From Opitutus sp. GAS368 (GTDB lineage: Bacteria; Verrucomicrobiota; Verrucomicrobiia; Opitutales; Opitutaceae), in the NCBI GenBank assembly GCA_945903465.1, contig CAMDOF010000040.1, positions 1 to 48,000 on the forward strand: a stretch of DNA of 48,000 nt, written 5' to 3'. A program made the translations under genes and the position numbers. The notes beneath the pieces are model-generated. The model had not been told where the DNA came from and did no database searches. It saw only the letters and a list, made by a program, of their open reading frames with translations. Below are positions 18,582 to 26,629 of this stretch, one piece after another; positions within the stretch are counted from its first letter, which is position 1; every line of letters begins with the position of its first letter.

Positions 18582-19744
18582 CTCCGGTTTTTCTCGCCAT
18601 TCTAAAATTAGGGCGCGCCGCCGTGGCGCCGGTCGGCCGACGTCGACGGGCCGGGCCGGCTTGCCCATCGCTGAGCTCGGTGCGGGCGTTTACCTTGGTT
18701 GAGGTCATCGTCGCCGCGACCATCACGGCCATGGTGGCTGGTTTTATGGCCGTCATTGTGCGCAACGTGTCGATCGTCTGGTCACGGACCAGCAATCGGT
18801 TGGGGACGGATGCCCAGGCCCGGCTCGTTCTTGATCAACTCCAACTCGATTTGCAGGGGGCCGTCTACCGCGACGACGCCAGTGTCTGGATCGCCGCTGA
18901 TGTTCTCCACTCCGCCAATGGCAACGCCACCGGCCTGTGGCAGATCGCCGCGCGTAATCCCAAGCCGACGACCAATCTCTCGTTGCAAATGTCGACGCCC
19001 AAGCTATCCGACGCTCGGTTCGGCACGGCGGGGATCTGGCTCCGTTTTTTTACGACGAGTCGGGGTGTCAACAGCGCGGCCAACCTCGGCACCGTTTCGG
19101 CGCCCGTCGCCGTTAGTTACCAGATTATCCGTCGTTTCACCGCGACCAATCCGGCCAATCAAAATACCGCGTACCTGCTGCACCGCTCCGAGTCGCGGCC
19201 GGCCATGGTGAGCGGTCGCCTCGGTGCGCTCGAAGCAGGTTTCAACATTACGTCGGCAAATTATACGACGAGCTCGTCGGCCACGAATAGCGGAGCCATC
19301 ACGGGCGATCCGCGGGGGGTGCTGGTGCCGGGCAATGCCCGCAATCTCGACGCGGTCGTCACCGATAATGTCATCGACTTCGGGGTCCGCGCCTACGTGC
19401 GCGATCTCTCGGTTCCCGGTGGCCTGCGCCTGCTCTTTCCAGCGACTTCGACCGGGGCGCTTGCGAACGCCACCACCGCGCGCCTGCGGGGTTCTTTGCC
19501 GCCCGAGACGCCGGTTAATCAATGGGGGACGGGGCAGCCCTTCCCTGATGTCGTCGATATTATGGTCCGGATTCTGACGGAAGAGGGGGCGCAATTGATT
19601 GCCACGATTGAGAAGGTGCAGAACCCGGCACTCGTCGTTCCGGCCAAGTACAACAGCAACGCCCAAGAATGGTGGTGGGCGATCGCGCAGGAAAACTCCC
19701 GCGTGTACACCCGCCGCGTCGTCATCAACGCAAAATCGCTGTGA
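18578..19744 (+). CDS. pseudopilin, Verru_Chthon cassette protein C-like (GspJ-like)
   Basis: A 388-residue prepilin-like protein with the site SVRAFTLVEVIVAATITAMVAG (Ala at -1, Glu at +5). The downstream helix DAQARLVLDQLQLDLQGAVYRDD closely resembles the GspJ segment, in which a conserved arginine or aspartate follows a 'LDxLxxDLxxA' pattern. The large C-terminal domain (PALVVPAKYNSNAQEWWW) is longer than in standard GspJ (~200 residues). The start ATG overlaps the upstream stop (ATGA) and the stop overlaps the next start (GTGA), so expression should be tightly stoichiometric. It corresponds by position to cassette protein C (TIGR02599, recalled). Confidence 0.83.
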   Translation: MTPVFLAILKLGRAAVAPVGRRRRAGPACPSLSSVRAFTLVEVIVAATITAMVAGFMAVIVRNVSIVWSRTSNRLGTDAQARLVLDQLQLDLQGAVYRDDASVWIAADVLHSANGNATGLWQIAARNPKPTTNLSLQMSTPKLSDARFGTAGIWLRFFTTSRGVNSAANLGTVSAPVAVSYQIIRRFTATNPANQNTAYLLHRSESRPAMVSGRLGALEAGFNITSANYTTSSSATNSGAITGDPRGVLVPGNARNLDAVVTDNVIDFGVRAYVRDLSVPGGLRLLFPATSTGALANATTARLRGSLPPETPVNQWGTGQPFPDVVDIMVRILTEEGAQLIATIEKVQNPALVVPAKYNSNAQEWWWAIAQENSRVYTRRVVINAKSL

Positions 19745-22700
19745 ACCGCTCGGTTTTCGCTCGCTCTCCGCGCCCACTGGCCCCCCGTAACCGCTCTTTG
19801 GGCGATCGGGGTTTCGCGCTGCTCATCACCATTACCTTGCTGGCGTTTGTCGTCGCGCTCCTCGTCGGTCTCGCGCTCTACACGCGCGTGGAAACCGCCA
19901 TCGCCGGTAACACTCAGCGTCAGGCCCAGGCCCGTGAAAACGCCGTGCTCGGCCTCAACGTGGCTTTGCGTCAACTGCAATTACATGCCGGTCCTGATCA
20001 GCGGGTCACCGCCACCGCCCAGAATTTCGGCGGCACCACCGCCACCCGTAGCTATACGGGAGTGTGGAGTAGTGATGCCGCGGCTACCGATGCGCCGACG
20101 ACGCCGCTGACGTGGCTCGTCAGCGGTAACGAAGCGGCGACGGCCCCGCGCGCGATCACGCCCGCCGCTCCAGGGGCCGTCGCGCGTCTGCAGAATCTCG
20201 TCGGACTAAATTCCACTGGCGACCGCACCCGCAGTGTAAATTGGGTCGACGCTCCTTTGGTTGATATCTCGACCTTCGGGGTGCCCGGCTTGCCTCCCGC
20301 GGCCCCGGCGGTCATTGGTCGCTACGCTTGGTGGGTCGGCGATCAGGGCGTGAAGGCGCCGGTCGCAATTCCCGACAGCACCTCCGCGGTTACTTACCCG
20401 CCTTACGATTCTTCCGATCTGCGCGCACGCCTCGGGCAACAGATTTCTTTAGGCGCGGGAGCGGCGAGTGCGGCTGACGGAGCGCCGATCTTTGAGCCGC
20501 GCGATCCGAATAATGCCGGCCTGGTCGCCAATCAGAAAGTAACGACGCTTAGCCAAATTGCGTTTCTTCGCAGCCCGACCAATACCACGCTCGGCTGGGT
20601 GCGTGCTCAGCAAAACTTCCACGCTTGGTCACCCAATAATTATGGAGTGCTCGCCGATACCGCCGCGGGAGGCCTTCGACAAGATTTGTCCTTGGCGCCC
20701 AGCTTGCTCGGTGCGGCGTTTGCGGCCTGGTCCAATTATCCCGCCTACGTTGAGAGCTTTTTTCCGCCCGTCTTGAATCCCACGAGCTCCGACAGCACGG
20801 GGACCGCCGCGCCGACGGCGACGGTGCCGATACCCGCGCCCGTCATCGTTCCCGCCTATAGCGACGATCCGCTCCGGCGCCGTTATCGACTCACGCCGCC
20901 GACGGTGGCGGGCGGCGCGGCGCACAGCGTTGCCCCCGTGCTGAGTTTTTTTGGCATGAGTTTTAGCGTGCGGGAGAACCAAACCGCCGCTCCGCTCATG
21001 GAGGTCGCCGTGCGCTGCGTGGTCACTTTGTGGAATCCCTACACCGGGGCTTTGGTCCCAGAGGATCTGCGGGTTGAGGTGTCGGGGTTGCCGGAGATTC
21101 GCGTCGAGGATTCCGCTGGGGGCGATCACCGTTTGGACCTGCAAGCCACCCTCGCGGGGGGAGCGAGCCCTTTTCGCTTATCACTCCCTTGGACGCCCGA
21201 GGATGGATCCGTGGACAAAAATTCCTGGCTGCCCGGGCGGGTGTTCAGTTGGGCTGCGATCGAGAATTTCAGCGAACCGGCCGGCGGTAATCCGTTCGTG
21301 TTTCACTCGCCTGACGCGACGCCGACGGGCGCAGGTCAGGGGATTGTTCGGCTTTCTAACGTGGCGCACCACCTCGACCGTACGGGCGCAACGGCTGTTT
21401 ACACGCGGACCTGCCGATCCACGGACGCCGCGCTGGTTCAGGTGCGGGTGCTGCGGGCGAGCGATGACACGGAGCTGGCGATTTACCAGCTGAACGTGCC
21501 GGCCTTTGGGCCCACCAGCGCGTTGACCATCGATCACAAGTATGTGGATTTTGCGATTATCCGGAGACTACCCGAGACGGATGAGGTGCCTGCCGCGGCG
21601 ACCGGTAAATGGCTGAGCGCGGCGGGGCGTGATCCGCGCCATCCGGGTTTTCCTGCCATCGGCTTTGTGGGCGGCAGCAATGGCGAGGACCCTGCGCTGT
21701 ACGGCGGCGATGGCCAGACGGGTTTTGCGGTGCGCAACTCCTCTCGTCTACTCGATCGTGCGAGCGAGGCGTATTCATATAATGAAGACACGCCCGTCTT
21801 TGAACTGCCCCGCGCGCCTCTTCTATCCATCGGCCAATTACAGCATCTGCCACTGCTCGCGGCGGCCCCCTTTGCGATTGGTAATCCCTGGGGGGCGACT
21901 GCCTTGGTCAACGAAATTCGTGCGGGTGCCTTGTTCGATCGTTTCTTTTTCTCCGGCTTGGTCGACGGCGTCACTCCCGGCAAAAACGCGACAGGTGATC
22001 TCATCATGCCGAATCCCCTGCTCAAACCGCTGCGGAAGGCCGATGCCAGCCGCGTCAGCATTGCGGACGTGCGGATGATGGCGGCACCGCCCACCAGCAC
22101 GGATCCCGACGGCAACGTTATTCCGGGGGTGGCCCCCTCGGCTTATTCCTCCAAGTTTCTGCTGCAAGGCGGGGCCTTCAACCTCAACTCGGCCAGCGCC
22201 GCGGCGTGGAGCGCGGTGCTGCGCGGCGTGCGTTTCCCCGCCCCGAAGTCATTTAGTTACCTGGTCCCTTCGGCGGCCACCGGGACTGCGGCGGACACCG
22301 ACTTGGCGACGGTCCAATCGACGGATGCCCAGTTCTTCCGTTTTTCCCAGTCTGCGCAGGAGACTTACCAAGCCGAAGCGGGCTTGGCTGATAACTGGGA
22401 CATTTCTCCGGCCAACACGCACCTCTTTCGCCGGGGAGTGCGCGCCCTGAGCGGTGCGCAGACCGCGGATCTGGCCGCGAAAATCGTCGCCGGCCTCGCG
22501 GTCAAGCACGCGGCGGAGGGCCCGTTTCGCTCGCTTGAGGAATTTCTCGCGCCGTCGGTGTTATTTGCGGGCGTCGACAGCGAGGGTAATGCGCTCGCCG
22601 CGCGCAGTCTGCTGGAGGGGGCGATTGCGAATTCGGCGCTTAACGCGGCCGTGGCAGAATTTAGTTCCCAATGGCTGACGCCCGCTGACGTGATGACCGC

Positions 22701-22998
22701 GTTGGCTCCGCTGCTCTTCGCCCGCTCCGATACGTTTATCATTCGGAGTTACGGTGAGGCGGTGAATCCGGGCACCAGCGCGACCGAAGGGCGGGCTTGG
22801 TGCGAAGCGCTGGTGCAGCGGTTGCCGGAATATTTCGACCGCAGCGACGCGCCCGAGGCCAGCGCGGCGGATTTTGACGCACCCAGCAATCCCGCTGTTG
22901 TGAGCAGCGCGCCCACCTCCGCCCATCAGTTGAACAAGATTTATGGCCGCCGTTTCAAGGTCGTTTCCTTTCGATGGATGACGCGGGCGGATCTTTGA
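19741..22998 (+). CDS. giant pseudopilin-tip protein, Verru_Chthon cassette protein A-like (GspK-like)
   Basis: A 1085-residue protein starting at GTG 19741, which overlaps the preceding stop as GTGA. Its N-terminal GDRGFALLITITLLAFVVAL is a prepilin-type segment (Gly at -1) but lacks Glu at +5, exactly the exception known for GspK and PilX. Next come the helix RQAQARENAVLGLNVALRQLQ and a very long extracytoplasmic region. Near the C-terminus, GGAFNLNSASAAAWSAVLRG, repeated helix-hairpin-like stretches (SGAQTADLAAKIVAG, SLEEFLAPSVLF) and FIIRSYGEAVNPGTS parallel the GspK SAM-like domain and final strand. Normal GspK has about 300 residues, so this is over three times larger. Cassette protein A (TIGR02600, recalled) is also over 1000 residues. 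Confidence 0.85.
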   Translation: MNRSVFARSPRPLAPRNRSLGDRGFALLITITLLAFVVALLVGLALYTRVETAIAGNTQRQAQARENAVLGLNVALRQLQLHAGPDQRVTATAQNFGGTTATRSYTGVWSSDAAATDAPTTPLTWLVSGNEAATAPRAITPAAPGAVARLQNLVGLNSTGDRTRSVNWVDAPLVDISTFGVPGLPPAAPAVIGRYAWWVGDQGVKAPVAIPDSTSAVTYPPYDSSDLRARLGQQISLGAGAASAADGAPIFEPRDPNNAGLVANQKVTTLSQIAFLRSPTNTTLGWVRAQQNFHAWSPNNYGVLADTAAGGLRQDLSLAPSLLGAAFAAWSNYPAYVESFFPPVLNPTSSDSTGTAAPTATVPIPAPVIVPAYSDDPLRRRYRLTPPTVAGGAAHSVAPVLSFFGMSFSVRENQTAAPLMEVAVRCVVTLWNPYTGALVPEDLRVEVSGLPEIRVEDSAGGDHRLDLQATLAGGASPFRLSLPWTPEDGSVDKNSWLPGRVFSWAAIENFSEPAGGNPFVFHSPDATPTGAGQGIVRLSNVAHHLDRTGATAVYTRTCRSTDAALVQVRVLRASDDTELAIYQLNVPAFGPTSALTIDHKYVDFAIIRRLPETDEVPAAATGKWLSAAGRDPRHPGFPAIGFVGGSNGEDPALYGGDGQTGFAVRNSSRLLDRASEAYSYNEDTPVFELPRAPLLSIGQLQHLPLLAAAPFAIGNPWGATALVNEIRAGALFDRFFFSGLVDGVTPGKNATGDLIMPNPLLKPLRKADASRVSIADVRMMAAPPTSTDPDGNVIPGVAPSAYSSKFLLQGGAFNLNSASAAAWSAVLRGVRFPAPKSFSYLVPSAATGTAADTDLATVQSTDAQFFRFSQSAQETYQAEAGLADNWDISPANTHLFRRGVRALSGAQTADLAAKIVAGLAVKHAAEGPFRSLEEFLAPSVLFAGVDSEGNALAARSLLEGAIANSALNAAVAEFSSQWLTPADVMTALAPLLFARSDTFIIRSYGEAVNPGTSATEGRAWCEALVQRLPEYFDRSDAPEASAADFDAPSNPAVVSSAPTSAHQLNKIYGRRFKVVSFRWMTRADL

Positions 22999-23717
22999 GA
23001 CGCGCGCGGCGGTGCCGGGTCGCGTTCGCGGGTGCGGTGGCGTTGGTATTCGCTTGGGCGGCCACAGCTCGTGCGCAGACCGCGGCTGCGCCGACGCAAA
23101 CCGTGCGCTTTTCAGTTTTTTCCGCCAAGCCGATCGAGGATTTAGCGTGGGTCGCTCGCCCTGGTGGTGTTTTGCAAAAACTCGTCTTTCAACCGACCGC
23201 CCGTTCCGCGCGTGCTGAGTATCGTGGACCGATGCCGCTGCGTTTCGTCGATGCCGCAACGGCCGCGGTGGTCGCGGAGGCGACGATTCCCGCTGGGCTG
23301 CGTGAGGTGCTGCTGTTGTTTACCCCGGCGGCACCCGGCCAGAACGGGCTGCGTTATCAGGTCGCCGTCCTCGAAGATAGCACCTCGCGCCAAGCGCCGG
23401 GCACGCTCGCGATCCTCAATCTCAGCGGCCTCGCCTTGGACGGGGTTATCAATACCCAGAAGATGGCGCTCAAAGCGGGGCTCAATCCGCCGGTTCCCGT
23501 GGTGCGGACCGCGAAAATCACCCTGAGCACAACGGTGAAGGGCCGGAGCTATCAGTCGTTTGCGGGGAGCGTGACCCTCGGTCGATCCGAGCGTGCGTTG
23601 TTGGTTCTTTTCCCGCCATTTTATGAAGGGGCGAAAGAGGTGCAGTCGAGGATGCTCGTCGACCTCCCTCCGGGCAGTGCCCCGCCGCTGATCGGGCCGA
23701 AGCGGATTGAAAAATAA
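22974..23717 (+). CDS. exported protein of unknown function, cassette partner
   Basis: A 247-residue protein whose start (ATG 22974) lies inside the end of the giant pseudopilin gene, a 25-base overlap. The N-terminus (RRCRVAFAGAVALVFAWAATARAQ) is a standard Sec signal peptide with an ARA-Q cleavage site, so this is a soluble periplasmic or secreted protein rather than a pilin. The mature part is rich in beta-strand patterns (QTVRFSVFSAKPIEDLAWV, LREVLLLFTPAAPG, SERALLVLFPPFYEGA) and suggests one or two Ig-like or beta-sandwich domains. No family is recognised. The overlap argues that it works with the pseudopilins, perhaps as a tip partner or secreted substrate, which is inference. Confidence 0.78.
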   Translation: MDDAGGSLRRARRCRVAFAGAVALVFAWAATARAQTAAAPTQTVRFSVFSAKPIEDLAWVARPGGVLQKLVFQPTARSARAEYRGPMPLRFVDAATAAVVAEATIPAGLREVLLLFTPAAPGQNGLRYQVAVLEDSTSRQAPGTLAILNLSGLALDGVINTQKMALKAGLNPPVPVVRTAKITLSTTVKGRSYQSFAGSVTLGRSERALLVLFPPFYEGAKEVQSRMLVDLPPGSAPPLIGPKRIEK

Positions 23718-23986
23718 ACATCAGGGGTTTGGGCACTTGCGGCGAGGCGCAGGTGAGCTTTCGCCTCGCGCGCGGTCTGCCGCGCGGGTCCATCGCGGTG
23801 CGGGGAAAGATGGCGGTCGTCGGTGGGACGGTGCGGCTTGTTTTAAACCTTGGACGCCGCGATGCCGCGACGCCGCGATGCCGAGGGTCTTGCCGCTGAG
23901 CGAAGGCTGAATTGCAACCGCGAAGGGCAGGTCGACGGTGGTGGGCCGGTGGCCCGTTTGCCCTGCGCTCGGCTCGACCGAGAGGA

Positions 23987-24032
23987 GGGTGGCGGAAGCG
24001 GGTGCAGCGGGTGATGGCGCGTTGGCCGCCTC
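23987..24032 (+). repeat. 46-bp direct repeat, copy 1
   Basis: This 46-base segment, beginning gggtggcggaagcgggtgca, recurs without mismatch at 24251-24296. A diverged short relative (ggtggcggaagcggg) sits near 24187. Flanking words (ctcggctcgacc) also recur at about 23969 and 24032, so the area grew by duplication. No protein is recognisable across it. Confidence 0.85.
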
Positions 24033-24084
24033 GGCTCGACCCAGAGGAATTGTTCAGATGGACCGACGTGGCGTGGAAGGGTTA

Positions 24085-24190
24085 TTAAGCCGACGTGGTG
24101 GTGAAGCGGAACCCGCCGCGGGGAGACCCCATCGGTAGCGGCGATAGGCGGGGCGGCCGGCCGGTGAGGGTGCGGCCGCCGGGGGTGGTG
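24085..24190 (-). pseudogene. fossil C-terminus of a TonB-dependent receptor
   Basis: Reading the minus strand to the TAA at 24087-24085 gives GSPRGGFRFTTTSA. This aligns with the last residues of the intact receptor at 29013-32093 (VSPRELRFTTTWSY). Just upstream the match continues in a different frame: GRPAYRRY here against GRAYSRY in the intact gene, preceded by the shared PGGR. The DNA word acgtggtggtgaagcgga is identical in both loci. A frameshift therefore separates the two matching blocks, and nothing of the rest of a receptor is recognisable. This is a dead remnant, not a gene. The upstream boundary is approximate. Confidence 0.65.
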
Positions 24191-24250
24191 GCGGAAGCGG
24201 GCGATGCGGACGTTCCTTGAGAATCGGCGCATCCTCCGCCTCGGTCCGGC

Positions 24251-24296
24251 GGGTGGCGGAAGCGGGTGCAGCGGGTGATGGCGCGTTGGCCGCCTC
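24251..24296 (+). repeat. 46-bp direct repeat, copy 2
   Basis: Identical to 23987-24032. The two copies bracket the receptor fossil at 24085-24190. The remaining DNA between 23718 and 24393 holds no other recognisable gene. Confidence 0.85.
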
Positions 24297-24525
24297 TTCC
24301 TGCCGCCCTAGTCACGACGGCCCACGGGCTTGGCGTCGGTCGTGGGCTGATGCCGAACAGCCCGCGCCGCTGGTTGAGCGTGAAAGGGTCTCGCTAAGCG
24401 TCCACGAAAAATGGGTTCATCTTTTCTAGCGGCGTGATATTTTTCCGCCGGACCGTGCCGTCGGGGTAAACGATGCCGCCGGTTTGTCGCGTGGCGATTG
24501 CGCCGGTTGGCCCCGGGGTGACTTT

Positions 24526-25176
24526 TTACCTCGTGGCCTTTATGACCGGCTTGTCGCCCAGTTTTAGCGTTGGCTCGCTGGCGTTCTCGGCGATGTCGAG
24601 GGCGATCCAATGGCCGTTGAGTGCGTGGGTGGGGAAGCCGCAGGCTAGGGCGAACTCGCCGGCTTCATCAGGCGTAAAAGTGAACGACGCCTTATCGTAG
24701 CTCATGCCCTGAACGTGATTGGGGACGGCGGCTCCTTTGAAATAGGGCACGGGTATCTGAATTTTTTTTAAGGCCGATTTTTCGATGACGATCAGGCTAT
24801 GGGGGACAGGGCCGGGATTAATATAGGTGACCTCCACGGTCCAGCCTTTGGGCACGGTGTAGAGAGCGCCACCTCTGGAGTGGCCGTTAAAATTCATGCC
24901 GTAATTATCGTCGGTCCAAGTCGCCACGACCAACAGCCGTACGGTCTTCGGCTTGTCGCCCAGTTTAAGGAAGTCTCGCTCGGTCACTCCGGCGATCAGC
25001 GCTGGCCGGAGGCCCGAGGCGGAACCGGGGACGGAGGAAGCCGCGTGCTGATGGTCGGCCGCTTGACTCGGTGGCGTCGCGAGCTCCGTCGCCCTCGAGT
25101 TGAGGGTGACGGAGAGGACGACGCTCCAGAAAAAGGGGCGGAAACGTTCGACCCAGCGGATGGACGGCGTCGGCAC
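24526..25176 (-). CDS. exported sulfocyanin-like blue copper protein
   Basis: A 216-residue cupredoxin that probably carries electrons in the periplasm. The N-terminus (RFRPFFWSVVLSVTLNSRA) is a signal segment. The copper-site residues can be placed: His126 in VPHSLIV, Cys179 and His184 in ACGFPTHALNGHW. Where sulfocyanins have the axial Met (C-x4-H-x4-M), this protein has His189. LKLGDKP occurs both before and after the domain. The in-frame GTG at 25176 is chosen because longer versions run into the upstream dehydrogenase gene with nonsense sequence. The gap to that gene is 14 bases, so they are very likely one transcript. Past the TAA the same frame stays open for 43 codons (24394-24525). 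Confidence 0.82.
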   Translation of the reverse strand: MPTPSIRWVERFRPFFWSVVLSVTLNSRATELATPPSQAADHQHAASSVPGSASGLRPALIAGVTERDFLKLGDKPKTVRLLVVATWTDDNYGMNFNGHSRGGALYTVPKGWTVEVTYINPGPVPHSLIVIEKSALKKIQIPVPYFKGAAVPNHVQGMSYDKASFTFTPDEAGEFALACGFPTHALNGHWIALDIAENASEPTLKLGDKPVIKATR

Positions 25177-25190
25177 GTTTGTTTTGTTGT

Positions 25191-26561
25191 TTATTTCTGT
25201 AATGGGGCGGTGGTCGCGCCGGCGGGGACTTTGTTGGCGGGGACGATTTTCCAAAGCGCGCCGCGCTCGCTGGTCAGCGGGTCCACAGGACCACCGTAGT
25301 TGGCGGTCGCGTGCATGAGGTAAATATTGCCGGCCTCGTCCTCGCCGCCGCTGGTCGGCCGGAGTGGCGTGTCGAGATCGAGGAGTTCCTGCATCTGCCA
25401 CTTAGCGGTCGCGTCGCGCTTGAGGCCCCAGATTTTTCCGGTGCCCCAGTCGGAGACGAAGTAGGTACCGTCGAGAGCGGGGTAATCTTTACCGCGGTAA
25501 ACTCCGAGGCCGATGATGCAGATACCTTGGTCAACGTGGCTGTATTCCGCGACTGGGAGCACGCCGACCAAGGGGGCGTTTTCGGGGGCGACGGCCGCGA
25601 GCTTTCCATCGGGGCCTTTCTTGAGGATTAGAGGGAAAGGGTGACTGCCGCACATATATTTCCAGCCGTAGTTCTCACCGCCTTTGCTTGAGGCGAGCTG
25701 GAAATCCACTTCCTCCCAGTGGTTTTGGCCGATGTCGGCGATGTAAAGGTCGCCGGTCTTCCGGTCGAAGGAAAATGTCCACGGATTACGGATCCCGTAG
25801 GCCCAGATTTCGGGCCGGGCCTTGGGGTGCACTTTGCTGAACTGTTCCTCGCTGACACCGAACAGCGTCATCTGCTGCAGGGGTGTCAGGAAGGGATTAT
25901 CTTTCGGAATGTCGTAGGCGCGATCCGCGCTGCTCTTGTTCACGTCGATCCGAAGCATCTTGCCGAGTAGTGTGTGCAAGTCTTGGCCGGTGTTGAGGAC
26001 GTCGCCTTCCCAGCCACCGTCGCCGACGCCGATGTAGAGGTAGTTATCGGGCCCGAACTTCATTTTGCCGCCGTGGTGATTACAGTACGGAAAGTCGAGC
26101 TGCATAATGACGCGGCCACTGGTCTCGTCGATGACGTCAGGGTTTTTCGCCGACATGGTATACTCCATCAGCATCGTCGCGCCGTTGAACCAAAGATCGG
26201 CGTAGCTGATATACACTTTGCGGTTGGTCTTGAACGCGGGATGAAATTCGATCGCGTAGAGGCCTTCCTCGAGGAACGAGCTCAGGGTCTTGTCCTTGAT
26301 GTCGAGCGCCGGCTTGGGCAGGAGTTCACCATTCTTGATCACGCGCACCACGCCGTGGCGCTCGCAGACAAAGAGGCGGCCGGAGCCGTCGTGCGGCGAC
26401 GCCATATGGATCGGATCGACGAGACCGCCCGCGACTTTGACGAGGGCGATGGGCACGGCGCCGGGGATTTTGCCACCTGGCTGGGCGACGGGCTCGGCGG
26501 CACGGGAGACGGAAAGCAGTGATGCCGCCGCGAGAACCAACAGGGATAGCTGAGTCTTCAT
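25191..26561 (-). CDS. exported glucose/sorbosone dehydrogenase-like protein
   Basis: A 456-residue six-bladed beta-propeller of the glucose/sorbosone dehydrogenase family (PF07995 type, often PQQ-dependent). A clean Sec signal peptide (SLLVLAAASLLSVSRAAEP) sends it to the periplasm. Family motifs include IHMASPHDGSGRLFVCERHG, FLEEGLYAIEFHPAFKTN, CNHHGGKMKFGPDNYLYIGVGDGG with the active-site His region, LGKMLRIDV, EIWAYGIRNPWTFSFD, and YFVSDWGTGKIWGL. Oxidation of a sugar or related alcohol with transfer of electrons to the neighbouring blue copper protein is a reasonable inference. PQQ use is known for the family but not proven by sequence. It sits 68 bases downstream of the transporter small subunit on the same strand. 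Confidence 0.92.
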   Translation of the reverse strand: MKTQLSLLVLAAASLLSVSRAAEPVAQPGGKIPGAVPIALVKVAGGLVDPIHMASPHDGSGRLFVCERHGVVRVIKNGELLPKPALDIKDKTLSSFLEEGLYAIEFHPAFKTNRKVYISYADLWFNGATMLMEYTMSAKNPDVIDETSGRVIMQLDFPYCNHHGGKMKFGPDNYLYIGVGDGGWEGDVLNTGQDLHTLLGKMLRIDVNKSSADRAYDIPKDNPFLTPLQQMTLFGVSEEQFSKVHPKARPEIWAYGIRNPWTFSFDRKTGDLYIADIGQNHWEEVDFQLASSKGGENYGWKYMCGSHPFPLILKKGPDGKLAAVAPENAPLVGVLPVAEYSHVDQGICIIGLGVYRGKDYPALDGTYFVSDWGTGKIWGLKRDATAKWQMQELLDLDTPLRPTSGGEDEAGNIYLMHATANYGGPVDPLTSERGALWKIVPANKVPAGATTAPLQK

Positions 26562-26629
26562 AACTGGGGGAGGGTGAGCGTTACCGGAGGTGAAAAAAGA
26601 CGGCCGAAAGATTTTGACGGCGGGAATTT

